From Fimenecus sp045532175 (GTDB lineage: Bacteria; Bacillota; Clostridia; Oscillospirales; Acutalibacteraceae), in NCBI GenBank assembly GCA_045532175.1, contig JAZSFK010000029.1:1-60830 (forward strand): a DNA stretch of 60,830 bases. The letters are read 5' to 3'. The position numbers and the translations under genes are program-made. The notes below the pieces were generated by a model that had not been told where the DNA came from, made no database searches, and saw only the letters and a list, made by a program, of their open reading frames with translations. Every line of letters begins with the position of its first letter. The stretch's first letter is position 1. Below, in pieces: positions 54,460 through 60,830 of this stretch.

Positions 54460-54563
54460 TAAATTGAATTATTTTTTTGTTTTGACAATCTTGCCAAGAC
54501 GAAGTCGTATATAGATACTACGAGTCGAAGGCAAGGCAGTCAAACGGAAAAATAATCAATTTA
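54460..54563. repeat. Hairpin element C (about 104 bp)
   Basis: Terminal TAAATTGA / TCAATTTA and long imperfect arms, with the same central GTATATAGATACT as element B but different arms. The stop codon of the topoisomerase A gene is within its right end. Confidence 0.8.
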
Positions 54564-56801
54564 GAATGTGAGTTGTTCGCCTTGGTCATCTACACTAAGT
54601 ATTGCACCTGCTGACGGAAGAGTTTTTGTTCTGTATCTGCCCGGTTTCACAAACTGACCTTCTTTAACATCAGCAACAGACTCTACTCTGTGACCCTTTT
54701 TAAGGCTCATTACGGCTACACCCTGACTATCCTTTGTAGTCTTTGCAGAAATTGCACCTGAATTAAAGAGCAAATATCTTCCTGCAGTTGATTTCATTAC
54801 AAGTTCCTTGTCTTCAGGAACATAAACTGCGTTTACAATAGGACTCTTATCAGAATAAGCCTTAATAAGTTTTTTACGATTCTGTTTTGTTTCATAAGCA
54901 GAAATATCCACCTTTGCAACCTTACCGTTCTGGAAGAAGAAGAGCATATATCCCTTATATTCCTTGACAACAGCCATAAATAATGCTGTTTCGTCAGGCT
55001 CCATCTGGAGTTTTGTTGCTACATAGTCACCAAGTACACTTGCCTTTGTATCGTCAAATTCACAAGCACGGGATTTATAAACCTGACATTTATTTGTAAA
55101 GAAAAGGAGTTCAACACTATTTGTTGTTTCCACGCTCATTATAATTTCGTCATTTTCTTTAAGTTTATGTTCACCACTCATACGAAGTGACAATGGAGTA
55201 ATCTTTTTGAAATAACCCTCTTTTGTAAAGAAAACAGTAACAGGATAATCCGGCACTGCCTCGATTTCCTCCTCGTTTTCTTCAATTTCCTGAGCATAGA
55301 CAATTTCTGTGCGTCTGTCCTTGCCGTATTTATCAACAACCTGATTGAGTTCATTAACGATAATTTTCTTAACTCTCGCCTTGCTTGAAAGGATATCCTC
55401 CATATCCTCAATCTGCTTTTTAAGGTCCTCAACATCGTTAAGACGTTTAAGAATATACTCACGGTTTAAGTGACGAAGCTTGATTTCGGCAACATATTCA
55501 GCCTGAATTTTATCAATGCCGAAGCCTATCATCAAGTTTGGCACAACCTCTGCTTCTTCTTCAGTTTCACGGACAATTTTAATTGCCTTGTCAATATCAA
55601 GAAGAATTTTCTGAAGACCCAACAAGAGATGCAATTTATCCTTTGCTTTTGTAAGGTCAAAATAAACTCTGCGGTTTACACATTCTGTACGGAATGCAAT
55701 CCACTCTGTAAGCAAATCGGCAACGCCCAACACCTGAGGCACACCTGCAATAAGCACATTGAAGTTACAGGAGAATGTGTCTTCAAGTGGAGTCATTTTA
55801 TAGAGTTTTGCCATAAGTTTTTCCGCATCCGTACCACGTTTAAGGTCAATAGTGATTTTAAGACCTTTCTTATCAGTTTCATCACGGATATCGCTGATTT
55901 CACGGATAGCATTTGCCTTAACCTTTTCAATTACCTTATCGATAATTGCTTCTGCAGTTGTTGTTGGCGGGATTTCAGTAATATCAATGCAGTTATTTGC
56001 CTTGTCATACTCATATTTTGCTCTTACCTTAAATCCGCCACGACCTGTACGGAAAATTTCCGCCATCTGTTCACGATTATAGATAATCTTACCGCCACCG
56101 ATAAAATCAGGTGCCTTAAGAGTTTCCATAACGTCAAAGTCCTTATCTTTAATAAGTCCTATTGTTGTTTCACAGATTTCACGAAGATTAAAGGAGCATA
56201 TTGATGATGCCATACCTACGGCAATACCTGTGTTAGCATTCACAAGTATTGACGGGAAAGTTACAGGAAGAAGCGTCGGTTCCTGCATTGTAGCATCATA
56301 GTTATCTACAAAATCAACTGTTTCCTTGTCAATATCACGGAACAATTCCGCTGAAATTGCTTCTAATTTTGCCTCAGTATAACGGGAAGCAGCATAAGCC
56401 ATATTTTTTGAATATGCTTTACCGAAGTTACCCTTTGAGTCCACATAAGGGTGAAGCAAGGTTTCATTACCACGTGACAAACGCACCATTGTTTCGTAAA
56501 TTGCTGCGTCACCGTGAGGATTAAGCTGCATTGTACGACCAACGATATTGGCGGATTTAACTCTTGCACCATTTAAAAGTCCCATTTTATACATTGTGTA
56601 AAGAAGTTTTCTGTGGGATGGTTTAAGACCGTCAATTTCAGGAATTGCACGGGACATAATAACACTCATAGCATAGGGCATATAGTTGGTTTCAAGTGTT
56701 TCAGTAATAAACTGTTCAACAACATCACCGGCACCAATAATATGGGCATTTATATTTTCTTCTTCCACTTTTGGAACATCAATTTTCTTTTTTCGTGCCA
56801 T
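54561..56801 (-). CDS. Type IIA topoisomerase subunit A (GyrA/ParC-like)
   Basis: 746 residues. Breakage-reunion domain with catalytic Tyr141 (AASRYTEAKL) and the quinolone region HGDAAIYETMVRLS (96-109), where the serine usual at E. coli position 83 is Ala99 and Asp87 is Glu103. The C-terminal beta-pinwheel is short and lacks the GyrA box QRRGGRG, so it behaves more like ParC than GyrA. Pairs with the ATPase subunit at 57.3-59.3 kb. The S23 cassette separates the two genes and supplies part of the leader. Confidence 0.9.
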   Translation of the reverse strand: MARKKKIDVPKVEEENINAHIIGAGDVVEQFITETLETNYMPYAMSVIMSRAIPEIDGLKPSHRKLLYTMYKMGLLNGARVKSANIVGRTMQLNPHGDAAIYETMVRLSRGNETLLHPYVDSKGNFGKAYSKNMAYAASRYTEAKLEAISAELFRDIDKETVDFVDNYDATMQEPTLLPVTFPSILVNANTGIAVGMASSICSFNLREICETTIGLIKDKDFDVMETLKAPDFIGGGKIIYNREQMAEIFRTGRGGFKVRAKYEYDKANNCIDITEIPPTTTAEAIIDKVIEKVKANAIREISDIRDETDKKGLKITIDLKRGTDAEKLMAKLYKMTPLEDTFSCNFNVLIAGVPQVLGVADLLTEWIAFRTECVNRRVYFDLTKAKDKLHLLLGLQKILLDIDKAIKIVRETEEEAEVVPNLMIGFGIDKIQAEYVAEIKLRHLNREYILKRLNDVEDLKKQIEDMEDILSSKARVKKIIVNELNQVVDKYGKDRRTEIVYAQEIEENEEEIEAVPDYPVTVFFTKEGYFKKITPLSLRMSGEHKLKENDEIIMSVETTNSVELLFFTNKCQVYKSRACEFDDTKASVLGDYVATKLQMEPDETALFMAVVKEYKGYMLFFFQNGKVAKVDISAYETKQNRKKLIKAYSDKSPIVNAVYVPEDKELVMKSTAGRYLLFNSGAISAKTTKDSQGVAVMSLKKGHRVESVADVKEGQFVKPGRYRTKTLPSAGAILSVDDQGEQLTF

Positions 56802-56816
56802 AATTTATCTCCTTAA

Positions 56817-56852
56817 TGCAAAATGCAAAACGCAAAGTGTCGGGTCTGCGAC
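56817..56852 (+). repeat. Heptamer tract R3 with hairpin tail
   Basis: TGCAAAA TGCAAAA CGCAAAG (three units), then TGTCGGG and the same GTCGGGTCTGCGAC hairpin (56839-56852) as at R2. It abuts the ribosome binding site of the topoisomerase A gene. Confidence 0.88.
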
Positions 56853-56858
56853 GCTTAT

Positions 56859-57218
56859 TTATAAATCTTGATTTTCCTGCGTTGTTTTGCATATTGCTAT
56901 TAGCAATGCGATTATTTCTTTTAAATCTGTTTCCAAAGAAACAAATTCCTTTTCTGATAAATAGTTAGTTTCATGTAACAATCGCAACCAATAATATGTT
57001 TCGTTTGCTTCTTTTAATGCAATACTCATTTTATAATAAAAATCCGCTTTAGTCTGACCTCGTTCCCCTTCTGCAACATTTGCACCTACACTTGTTCCGC
57101 ACCTTAAAAGCTGTTTTGACATTACATATTCTTTCTTTTCAAGTGTTAAATGCTTATATAGATTAACCATCCTAATTGCAAATTGGAAACTTTTATTTTC
57201 TATAATATTATCATTCAT
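56859..57218 (-). CDS. Four-helix-bundle protein, S23/23S rRNA-intervening-sequence family
   Basis: 119 residues, all helix. SFQFAIRMVNLYKHLTLEKK, LLRCGTSVGANVAEGERGQT and FYYKMSIALKEANETYYWLR are the family signature. Relatives are encoded in intervening sequences of 23S rRNA and resemble the Avd protein of diversity-generating retroelements; the role of free-standing copies is unknown. Inserted between two genes that should be co-transcribed, bracketed by inverted tracts R3 and R4. ATG 57218 has GGAG upstream, so it is probably expressed. Confidence 0.88.
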   Translation of the reverse strand: MNDNIIENKSFQFAIRMVNLYKHLTLEKKEYVMSKQLLRCGTSVGANVAEGERGQTKADFYYKMSIALKEANETYYWLRLLHETNYLSEKEFVSLETDLKEIIALLIAICKTTQENQDL

Positions 57219-57236
57219 ATTAGGTCTCCTACGTCA

Positions 57237-57264
57237 TTTTGCGCTTTGCACTTTGAGTTTTGCA
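57237..57264 (-). repeat. Heptamer tract R4, four units
   Basis: Minus strand: TGCAAAA CTCAAAG TGCAAAG CGCAAAA. Lies 5 bases after the stop of the topoisomerase B gene and is the inverted partner of R3. Confidence 0.88.
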
Positions 57265-57269
57265 TTCTA

Positions 57270-59258
57270 TTATGAAATATCTGCCAAGTCAATGTACATA
57301 TAACCATTTTCGGCAATATGGTCTTTTCTGCCTTGAAGATTGTCACCCAAGAGCAGGTCAAATTTCTCTGCAACTGCTTCGGGGTTATAATCAGGCTCAA
57401 TTTTAATTAAACGACGTGTTTTAGGGTTCATAGTTGTAAGCCACATCATATCGGCATCGTTTTCACCAAGACCCTTTGAACGCTGAATGGTATATTTAAC
57501 ATTACCAAGTTCAGCCAAAACATCAGCCTTTTCTTTTTCTGTATAGCAGAACCAAGTTTCGTCTTTATAACGGATTTCATAAAGTGGTGATTCTGCAATG
57601 TAGACTTTGCCTTCCTTAATAAGTGTTGGCATGAGTCTGTAAATCATTGTAAGAATAAGTGTTCTAATCTGGAAACCGTCAACGTCGGCATCGGTACAGA
57701 TAATAACTTTGTTCCATCTTAAATCGTCAATATTGAATGATGAAACATCCTTACTCTTTTTAGAATTAACCTCAACACCACAGCCGAGAACTTTTATAAG
57801 GTCAACGATGATATCACTCTTAAAAATCTTGTCATACTCACTCTTTAAACAATTGAGAATTTTACCACGGACAGGAATAATCGCCTGGAAGGACGAGTCA
57901 CGAGCCTGCTTACAAGCACCAAGAGCAGAGTCACCCTCAACTATGAAGATTTCTCTTTCATTTACATCACGGCTACGACAGTCAACGAATTTTTCAACAC
58001 GTGAAGTCATATCGTTACTTGACTGCAAAGTCTTTTTAATGTTAATTCTTGTGCTTTCTGCCTTAATTCTTGAACGCATATTGATAAGCACCTGATTTGT
58101 AATCTTATCTGCGTCAAGTTTGTTTTCAAGGAAATAAATTTCAAGTTGCTGACGGAAGAAATCTGTCATAGCTTCCTGAATGAATTTGTTTGTAATAGCC
58201 TTTTTGGTCTGATTTTCGTAGGATGTCTGTGTTGAGAATGAAGAAACAACCAAAATCAAGCAGTCCTCAACATCCTGATAAGTGATTTTAGCATCACTCT
58301 TAACATATTTTCCGTTTGTTTTAAGGTAATTGTCAATTTGATAAACGAAAGCATTTCTGAAAGCCTTTTCAGGTGCACCACCGTGTTCAAGAAAACTTGA
58401 GTTATGGTAATATTCCTTTGCCTGAACTTTGTTGGAGAAACATACTGCTGCGGTAAGCTTAACCTTATAGTCCTTCATATCAGCACGGTCACGACCAACC
58501 CTTTCACTTGACCAGAACTGAACCGAGGACATTTCTGTACCGTTTGCCAGTTCTTTTACATAGTCAGTAATGCCGTTATCATAGCAATATTCAAAGGTTT
58601 CAAAGGAATTGCCTGAAATCTGGTTTTTAAGTATGAATTTAATGCCCTGATTGACAACTGACTGACGTTTGATTGTTTCCTGATAATATTCAAGAGGAAT
58701 ATTGATGTCAGTAAATACTTTCAAGTCAGGTTTCCAACGGATACGAGTACCTGTATCACGCTTGTTATATGGTTCTTTTTGCATTTCACCTGCAATTTCA
58801 CCTTTTTCAAAGTGAAGATTGTATTTATAACCATCTTTATGAACTTCTGCATCCATATATTCGGATGAATACTGTGTTGCACAAAGGCCCAAGCCATTAA
58901 GTCCCAAAGAATACTCATAGCTTCCGTTTGCATCGTTTGTATTATATTTACTACCTGCATAAAGTTCGCAGAAAACAAGTTCCCAGTTGTATCTGTCTTC
59001 CTTCTTATTATAATCAACGGGAAGACCACGACCAAAGTCCTGAATTTCGATTGAGCCATCAAGGAAACGCGTTACAACGATTTTGTCACCATATCCCTCT
59101 CTTGCTTCGTCAATAGAGTTAGAAAGAATTTCAAAAACAGCATGTTCGCAACCTTCAATACCATCCGAGCCAAAAATAACAGCGGGACGTTTACGAACTC
59201 TGTCAGCGCCTTTTAATTGTGAAATACTTTCGTTACCATAAGATGCTTTTTTTGCCAT
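57270..59258 (-). CDS. Divergent type IIA topoisomerase ATPase subunit (GyrB/ParE-like)
   Basis: 662 residues. GHKL ATPase with E43 and N47 (HAVFEILSNSIDEAREG), D74 (QDFGRGLP) and lid GLNGLG instead of the usual GLHGVG. The Toprim domain has EGDSALGACKQARD where EGDSAGG is standard, and TDADVDGFQIRT. The opening VRKRPAVIFGSDGIEG replaces VRKRPGMYIG. Catalytic residues remain, so it is probably active, but it is not the ordinary GyrB or ParE. Forms the heterotetramer with the downstream A subunit. Confidence 0.88.
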   Translation of the reverse strand: MAKKASYGNESISQLKGADRVRKRPAVIFGSDGIEGCEHAVFEILSNSIDEAREGYGDKIVVTRFLDGSIEIQDFGRGLPVDYNKKEDRYNWELVFCELYAGSKYNTNDANGSYEYSLGLNGLGLCATQYSSEYMDAEVHKDGYKYNLHFEKGEIAGEMQKEPYNKRDTGTRIRWKPDLKVFTDINIPLEYYQETIKRQSVVNQGIKFILKNQISGNSFETFEYCYDNGITDYVKELANGTEMSSVQFWSSERVGRDRADMKDYKVKLTAAVCFSNKVQAKEYYHNSSFLEHGGAPEKAFRNAFVYQIDNYLKTNGKYVKSDAKITYQDVEDCLILVVSSFSTQTSYENQTKKAITNKFIQEAMTDFFRQQLEIYFLENKLDADKITNQVLINMRSRIKAESTRINIKKTLQSSNDMTSRVEKFVDCRSRDVNEREIFIVEGDSALGACKQARDSSFQAIIPVRGKILNCLKSEYDKIFKSDIIVDLIKVLGCGVEVNSKKSKDVSSFNIDDLRWNKVIICTDADVDGFQIRTLILTMIYRLMPTLIKEGKVYIAESPLYEIRYKDETWFCYTEKEKADVLAELGNVKYTIQRSKGLGENDADMMWLTTMNPKTRRLIKIEPDYNPEAVAEKFDLLLGDNLQGRKDHIAENGYMYIDLADIS

Positions 59259-59301
59259 AAGCTTTTACATCCTTTTCCAAAAATTACATAAAACAAAAAA
59301 T

Positions 59302-59344
59302 TAAACCACTAAATATTATACACTATATTTAGCGGTTTAGTCAA
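59302..59344 (-). promoter_or_regulatory. Topoisomerase promoter within a large inverted repeat
   Basis: Arms TAAACCACTAAATAT (59302-59316) and ATATTTAGCGGTTTA (59325-59339), 15 bp with one mismatch. They cover the -10 TATAAT (59315-59320) and reach the -35 TTGACT (59339-59344) of an 18-bp-spaced promoter on the minus strand. Read as RNA from the DUF896 gene it is also a hairpin followed by T-rich sequence, so it could be a terminator, an operator, or both. Confidence 0.7.
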
Positions 59345-59389
59345 GTTATTGAGTTATCAATACCCCAAGATATTCAATTTTATTGTAAA

Positions 59390-59602
59390 TCATTTTTTAT
59401 TGCCTTTGCGTTCAACTTTTGTTTTATTGCCTTTTTCATCAACAATGTACATATTGTCAAGTTGACCCGTAAGGCTACGCTTAAAGCTGTCAATGTATTC
59501 ACGACGTAAAACTGCTTGTTCTGCCTTTTCTTCTTCCGTAAGACCTTCTGCTTTCATTTTTCTTGCAAGTTCATTTATTCTGTCAATTTTTTTCTGTTCC
59601 AT
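59390..59602 (-). CDS. DUF896/YnzC-family protein
   Basis: 70 residues. MEQKKIDRINELARKMKAEG and EEEKAEQAVLRREYIDSFK are the family signature (UPF0291, YnzC). Two-helix N-terminal hairpin and a basic tail; linked to SOS-type genes in Bacillus (YneB operon) but of unknown function. ATG 59602 follows AAAGGA. Confidence 0.88.
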   Translation of the reverse strand: MEQKKIDRINELARKMKAEGLTEEEKAEQAVLRREYIDSFKRSLTGQLDNMYIVDEKGNKTKVERKGNKK

Positions 59603-59634
59603 ATTATACATTCCTTTGTTTTTAGTGCCTATGT

Positions 59635-59663
59635 ATTATAGAACAATTTTTTTGTATAGTCAA
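59635..59663 (-). promoter_or_regulatory. Promoter of the DUF896 gene
   Basis: TTGACT (59658-59663), 17-bp spacer, TATAAT (59635-59640) on the minus strand. Confidence 0.75.
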
Positions 59664-59677
59664 GAAATTAGTAAATA

Positions 59678-59829
59678 TATCGATAAATTGGGAGTTTATC
59701 GAGCTCTTCTATATAATAAATCAACCGCGTAGGGACGCACGTCCTCGTGCGTCCGCAACTCAATATATGATTAAACCAACGGACAGACAAGGATGTCTGT
59801 CCCTACGCGATACACTGAATTGGTTTAAT
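59678..59829. repeat. Cluster of three palindromes in a gene-free spacer
   Basis: Within the 372-bp gene-free stretch 59612-59983: TCGATAAA / TTTATCGA at 59678-59702; GGACGCAC-GTCCTC-GTGCGTCC at 59733-59754; and GGACAGACA-AGGA-TGTCTGTCC at 59781-59802. The last is identical to 12918-12939 and is itself framed by ATTAAACCAA (59770) and TTGGTTTAAT (59820). Confidence 0.8.
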
Positions 59830-59855
59830 TATAAATTTGCAACGCAGTCCCTTAA

Positions 59856-59883
59856 TTTTGCGCTTTGCGCTTTGCATTTTGCA
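59856..59883 (-). repeat. Heptamer tract R5, four units, unpaired
   Basis: Minus strand: TGCAAAA TGCAAAG CGCAAAG CGCAAAA then TTAAGGGACTGCG. The TTAA continuation equals that of R1. No partner tract or ORF is found beside it. Confidence 0.85.
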
Positions 59884-59930
59884 TTTGAAAAGACCCCGAT
59901 AAATTCAGATTTATGTTACAATCTTTTCAC

Positions 59931-59960
59931 AAAAAAACGCCCCTGTCAAACGACAGGGGC
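59931..59960 (-). terminator. Terminator of tuf
   Basis: GCCCCTGTC / GACAGGGGC stem followed by a run of T on the minus strand, 24 bases after the tuf stop. Confidence 0.92.
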
Positions 59961-59983
59961 TAATAATTTATTGAATAATCAAA

Positions 59984-60830
59984 TTATTCGTTAATCTTAG
60001 TAACAACACCTGAACCAACTGTTCTACCGCCTTCACGGATAGCGAAACGAAGACCTTCTTCGATAGCGATAGGAGTGATGAGTTCAACGTCCATAACAAC
60101 GTTATCACCAGGCATACACATTTCTGTACCTGCTGGAAGAGAAATTGTACCTGTAACGTCTGTTGTTCTGAAATAGAACTGAGGTCTGTAGTTGTTGAAG
60201 AAAGGAGTATGACGGCCGCCTTCATCCTTTGTCAAAACGTAAACCTGACCTGAGAACTTTGTGTGTGGGTTGATTGTGCCTGGCTTTGCAAGAACCTGAC
60301 CACGTTCGATTTCACTTCTCTGAACACCACGAAGAAGAGCACCGATGTTGTCACCTGCTTCAGCATAGTCAAGGAGCTTTCTGAACATTTCGATACCAGT
60401 AACAACTGTCTTTCTTCTTTCGTCTGTAAGACCAACGATTTCAACTTCTTCAGAAGTTCTGAGCTGACCTCTTTCAACTCTACCTGTAGCAACTGTACCA
60501 CGACCTGTGATTGTGAAAACGTCTTCAACAGGCATAAGGAATGGCTGGTCTGCTTTACGGTCTGGAGTTGGGATATAGCTATCAACTGCTGCCATGAGTT
60601 CCCAAATACAAGCACATGCCGGGTCATCAGCTGATGTTGCTTCAAGAGCTTTAAGAGCTGAACCCTTGATGATTGGTGTATCATCGCCCGGGAATTCGTA
60701 CTCATCAAGAGTTTCACGGATTTCCATTTCAACGAGTTCAAGAAGTTCTTCGTCGTCAACCTGGTCAACTTTGTTCATGAAAACGATGATGTAAGGAACG
60801 CCAACCTGACGAGCAAGAAGAAGGTGTTCT
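59984..60830 (-). CDS. tuf: Elongation factor Tu, C-terminal part (cut by window edge)
   Basis: About 282 C-terminal residues are visible. Reading from the edge: EHLLLARQVGVPYIIVFMNK with the G4 motif NKVD, then GSALKALEA (G5), domain 2 (VEDVFTITGRGTVATGRVER) and domain 3 (FYFRTTDVTGTISLPAGTEM) ending VGSGVVTKINE. The P-loop and switch regions lie outside. Delivers aminoacyl-tRNA to the ribosome. Its codon use is more biased than that of neighbouring genes, as expected for high expression. Confidence 0.98.
   Translation of the reverse strand, partial: EHLLLARQVGVPYIIVFMNKVDQVDDEELLELVEMEIRETLDEYEFPGDDTPIIKGSALKALEATSADDPACACIWELMAAVDSYIPTPDRKADQPFLMPVEDVFTITGRGTVATGRVERGQLRTSEEVEIVGLTDERRKTVVTGIEMFRKLLDYAEAGDNIGALLRGVQRSEIERGQVLAKPGTINPHTKFSGQVYVLTKDEGGRHTPFFNNYRPQFYFRTTDVTGTISLPAGTEMCMPGDNVVMDVELITPIAIEEGLRFAIREGGRTVGSGVVTKINE

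Noticed and set aside
55470..56204. 244-codon open frame on the plus strand
   Set aside because: Antisense to the topoisomerase A gene and rich in Cys, Phe and Asn as expected from reverse reading of a coding region.
1..60830. CRISPR array, tRNA, rRNA or known riboswitch
   Set aside because: No regularly spaced direct repeats, no cloverleaf ending in CCA, and no conserved aptamer core seen in the spacers by eye.

Overview
The window looks like a chromosomal segment of a low-GC, Gram-positive endospore-lineage Clostridium-type bacterium, probably of the Oscillospirales/Ruminococcus kind. This rests on strong TTGACA/TATAAT promoters, GGAGG-type ribosome binding sites with many GTG/TTG starts, MurE with the DNPR motif of meso-diaminopimelate users, the sporulation genes yqfC, yqfD and ylbJ, and Firmicutes gene order at two loci (yqfC-yqfD-phoH-ybeY-dgkA-era-yqzL-recO and ylxM-ffh-rpsP-khpA-rimM-trmD). 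About 58 protein genes are visible, most on the minus strand. I see no rRNA, tRNA, CRISPR array, prophage or transposase. Positions of short sites were read by eye and may be off by 1 or 2 bases.

Layout: 1-6.4 kb, pyruvate phosphate dikinase (cut by the edge), a cytoplasmic GH89 enzyme, a DRE-TIM aldolase and a CdaR/PucR regulator. 6.5-13.4 kb, housekeeping genes (RsuA-type pseudouridine synthase, coaD, rsmD, a phosphatase, uvrC, a methyltransferase, HPr). 13.5-18.2 kb, a polysaccharide deacetylase and the SRP/ribosome-maturation operon. 18.3-26.6 kb, a lipoprotein, mutS2 and the recO-to-yqfC operon. 26.7-28.0 kb, ylbJ and a small Cys-rich protein on the plus strand. 28.1-42.2 kb, the division and cell-wall (dcw) cluster running from mraZ to ftsZ. 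42.3-51.4 kb, pncB-ppa, a nitroreductase, a SUKH-type protein, hisHF, a HAD phosphatase, hslO and a Fur-regulated metal transporter. 51.5-60.8 kb, a secreted GH51 arabinofuranosidase, a divergent type IIA topoisomerase pair, a DUF896 protein and EF-Tu (cut by the edge).

The most unusual signals are non-coding. (1) A 28-bp tract of four YGCAAAR heptamers occurs five times. Two pairs face each other and bracket single accessory genes: a SUKH protein at 45 kb and a four-helix-bundle (S23/IVP) protein at 57 kb. The tracts lie on or beside the stop codon or ribosome binding site of the neighbouring core gene. (2) Three hairpin elements of about 100 bp each overlap the stop codon of the gene before them (recO, ybeY, topoisomerase A). 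Two share arms and two share a loop. (3) Short GC-rich palindromes with a CCCTAC edge recur at 12.9 and 59.8 kb. Candidate operators lie at mraZ, fur, the aldolase gene and the topoisomerase B gene.
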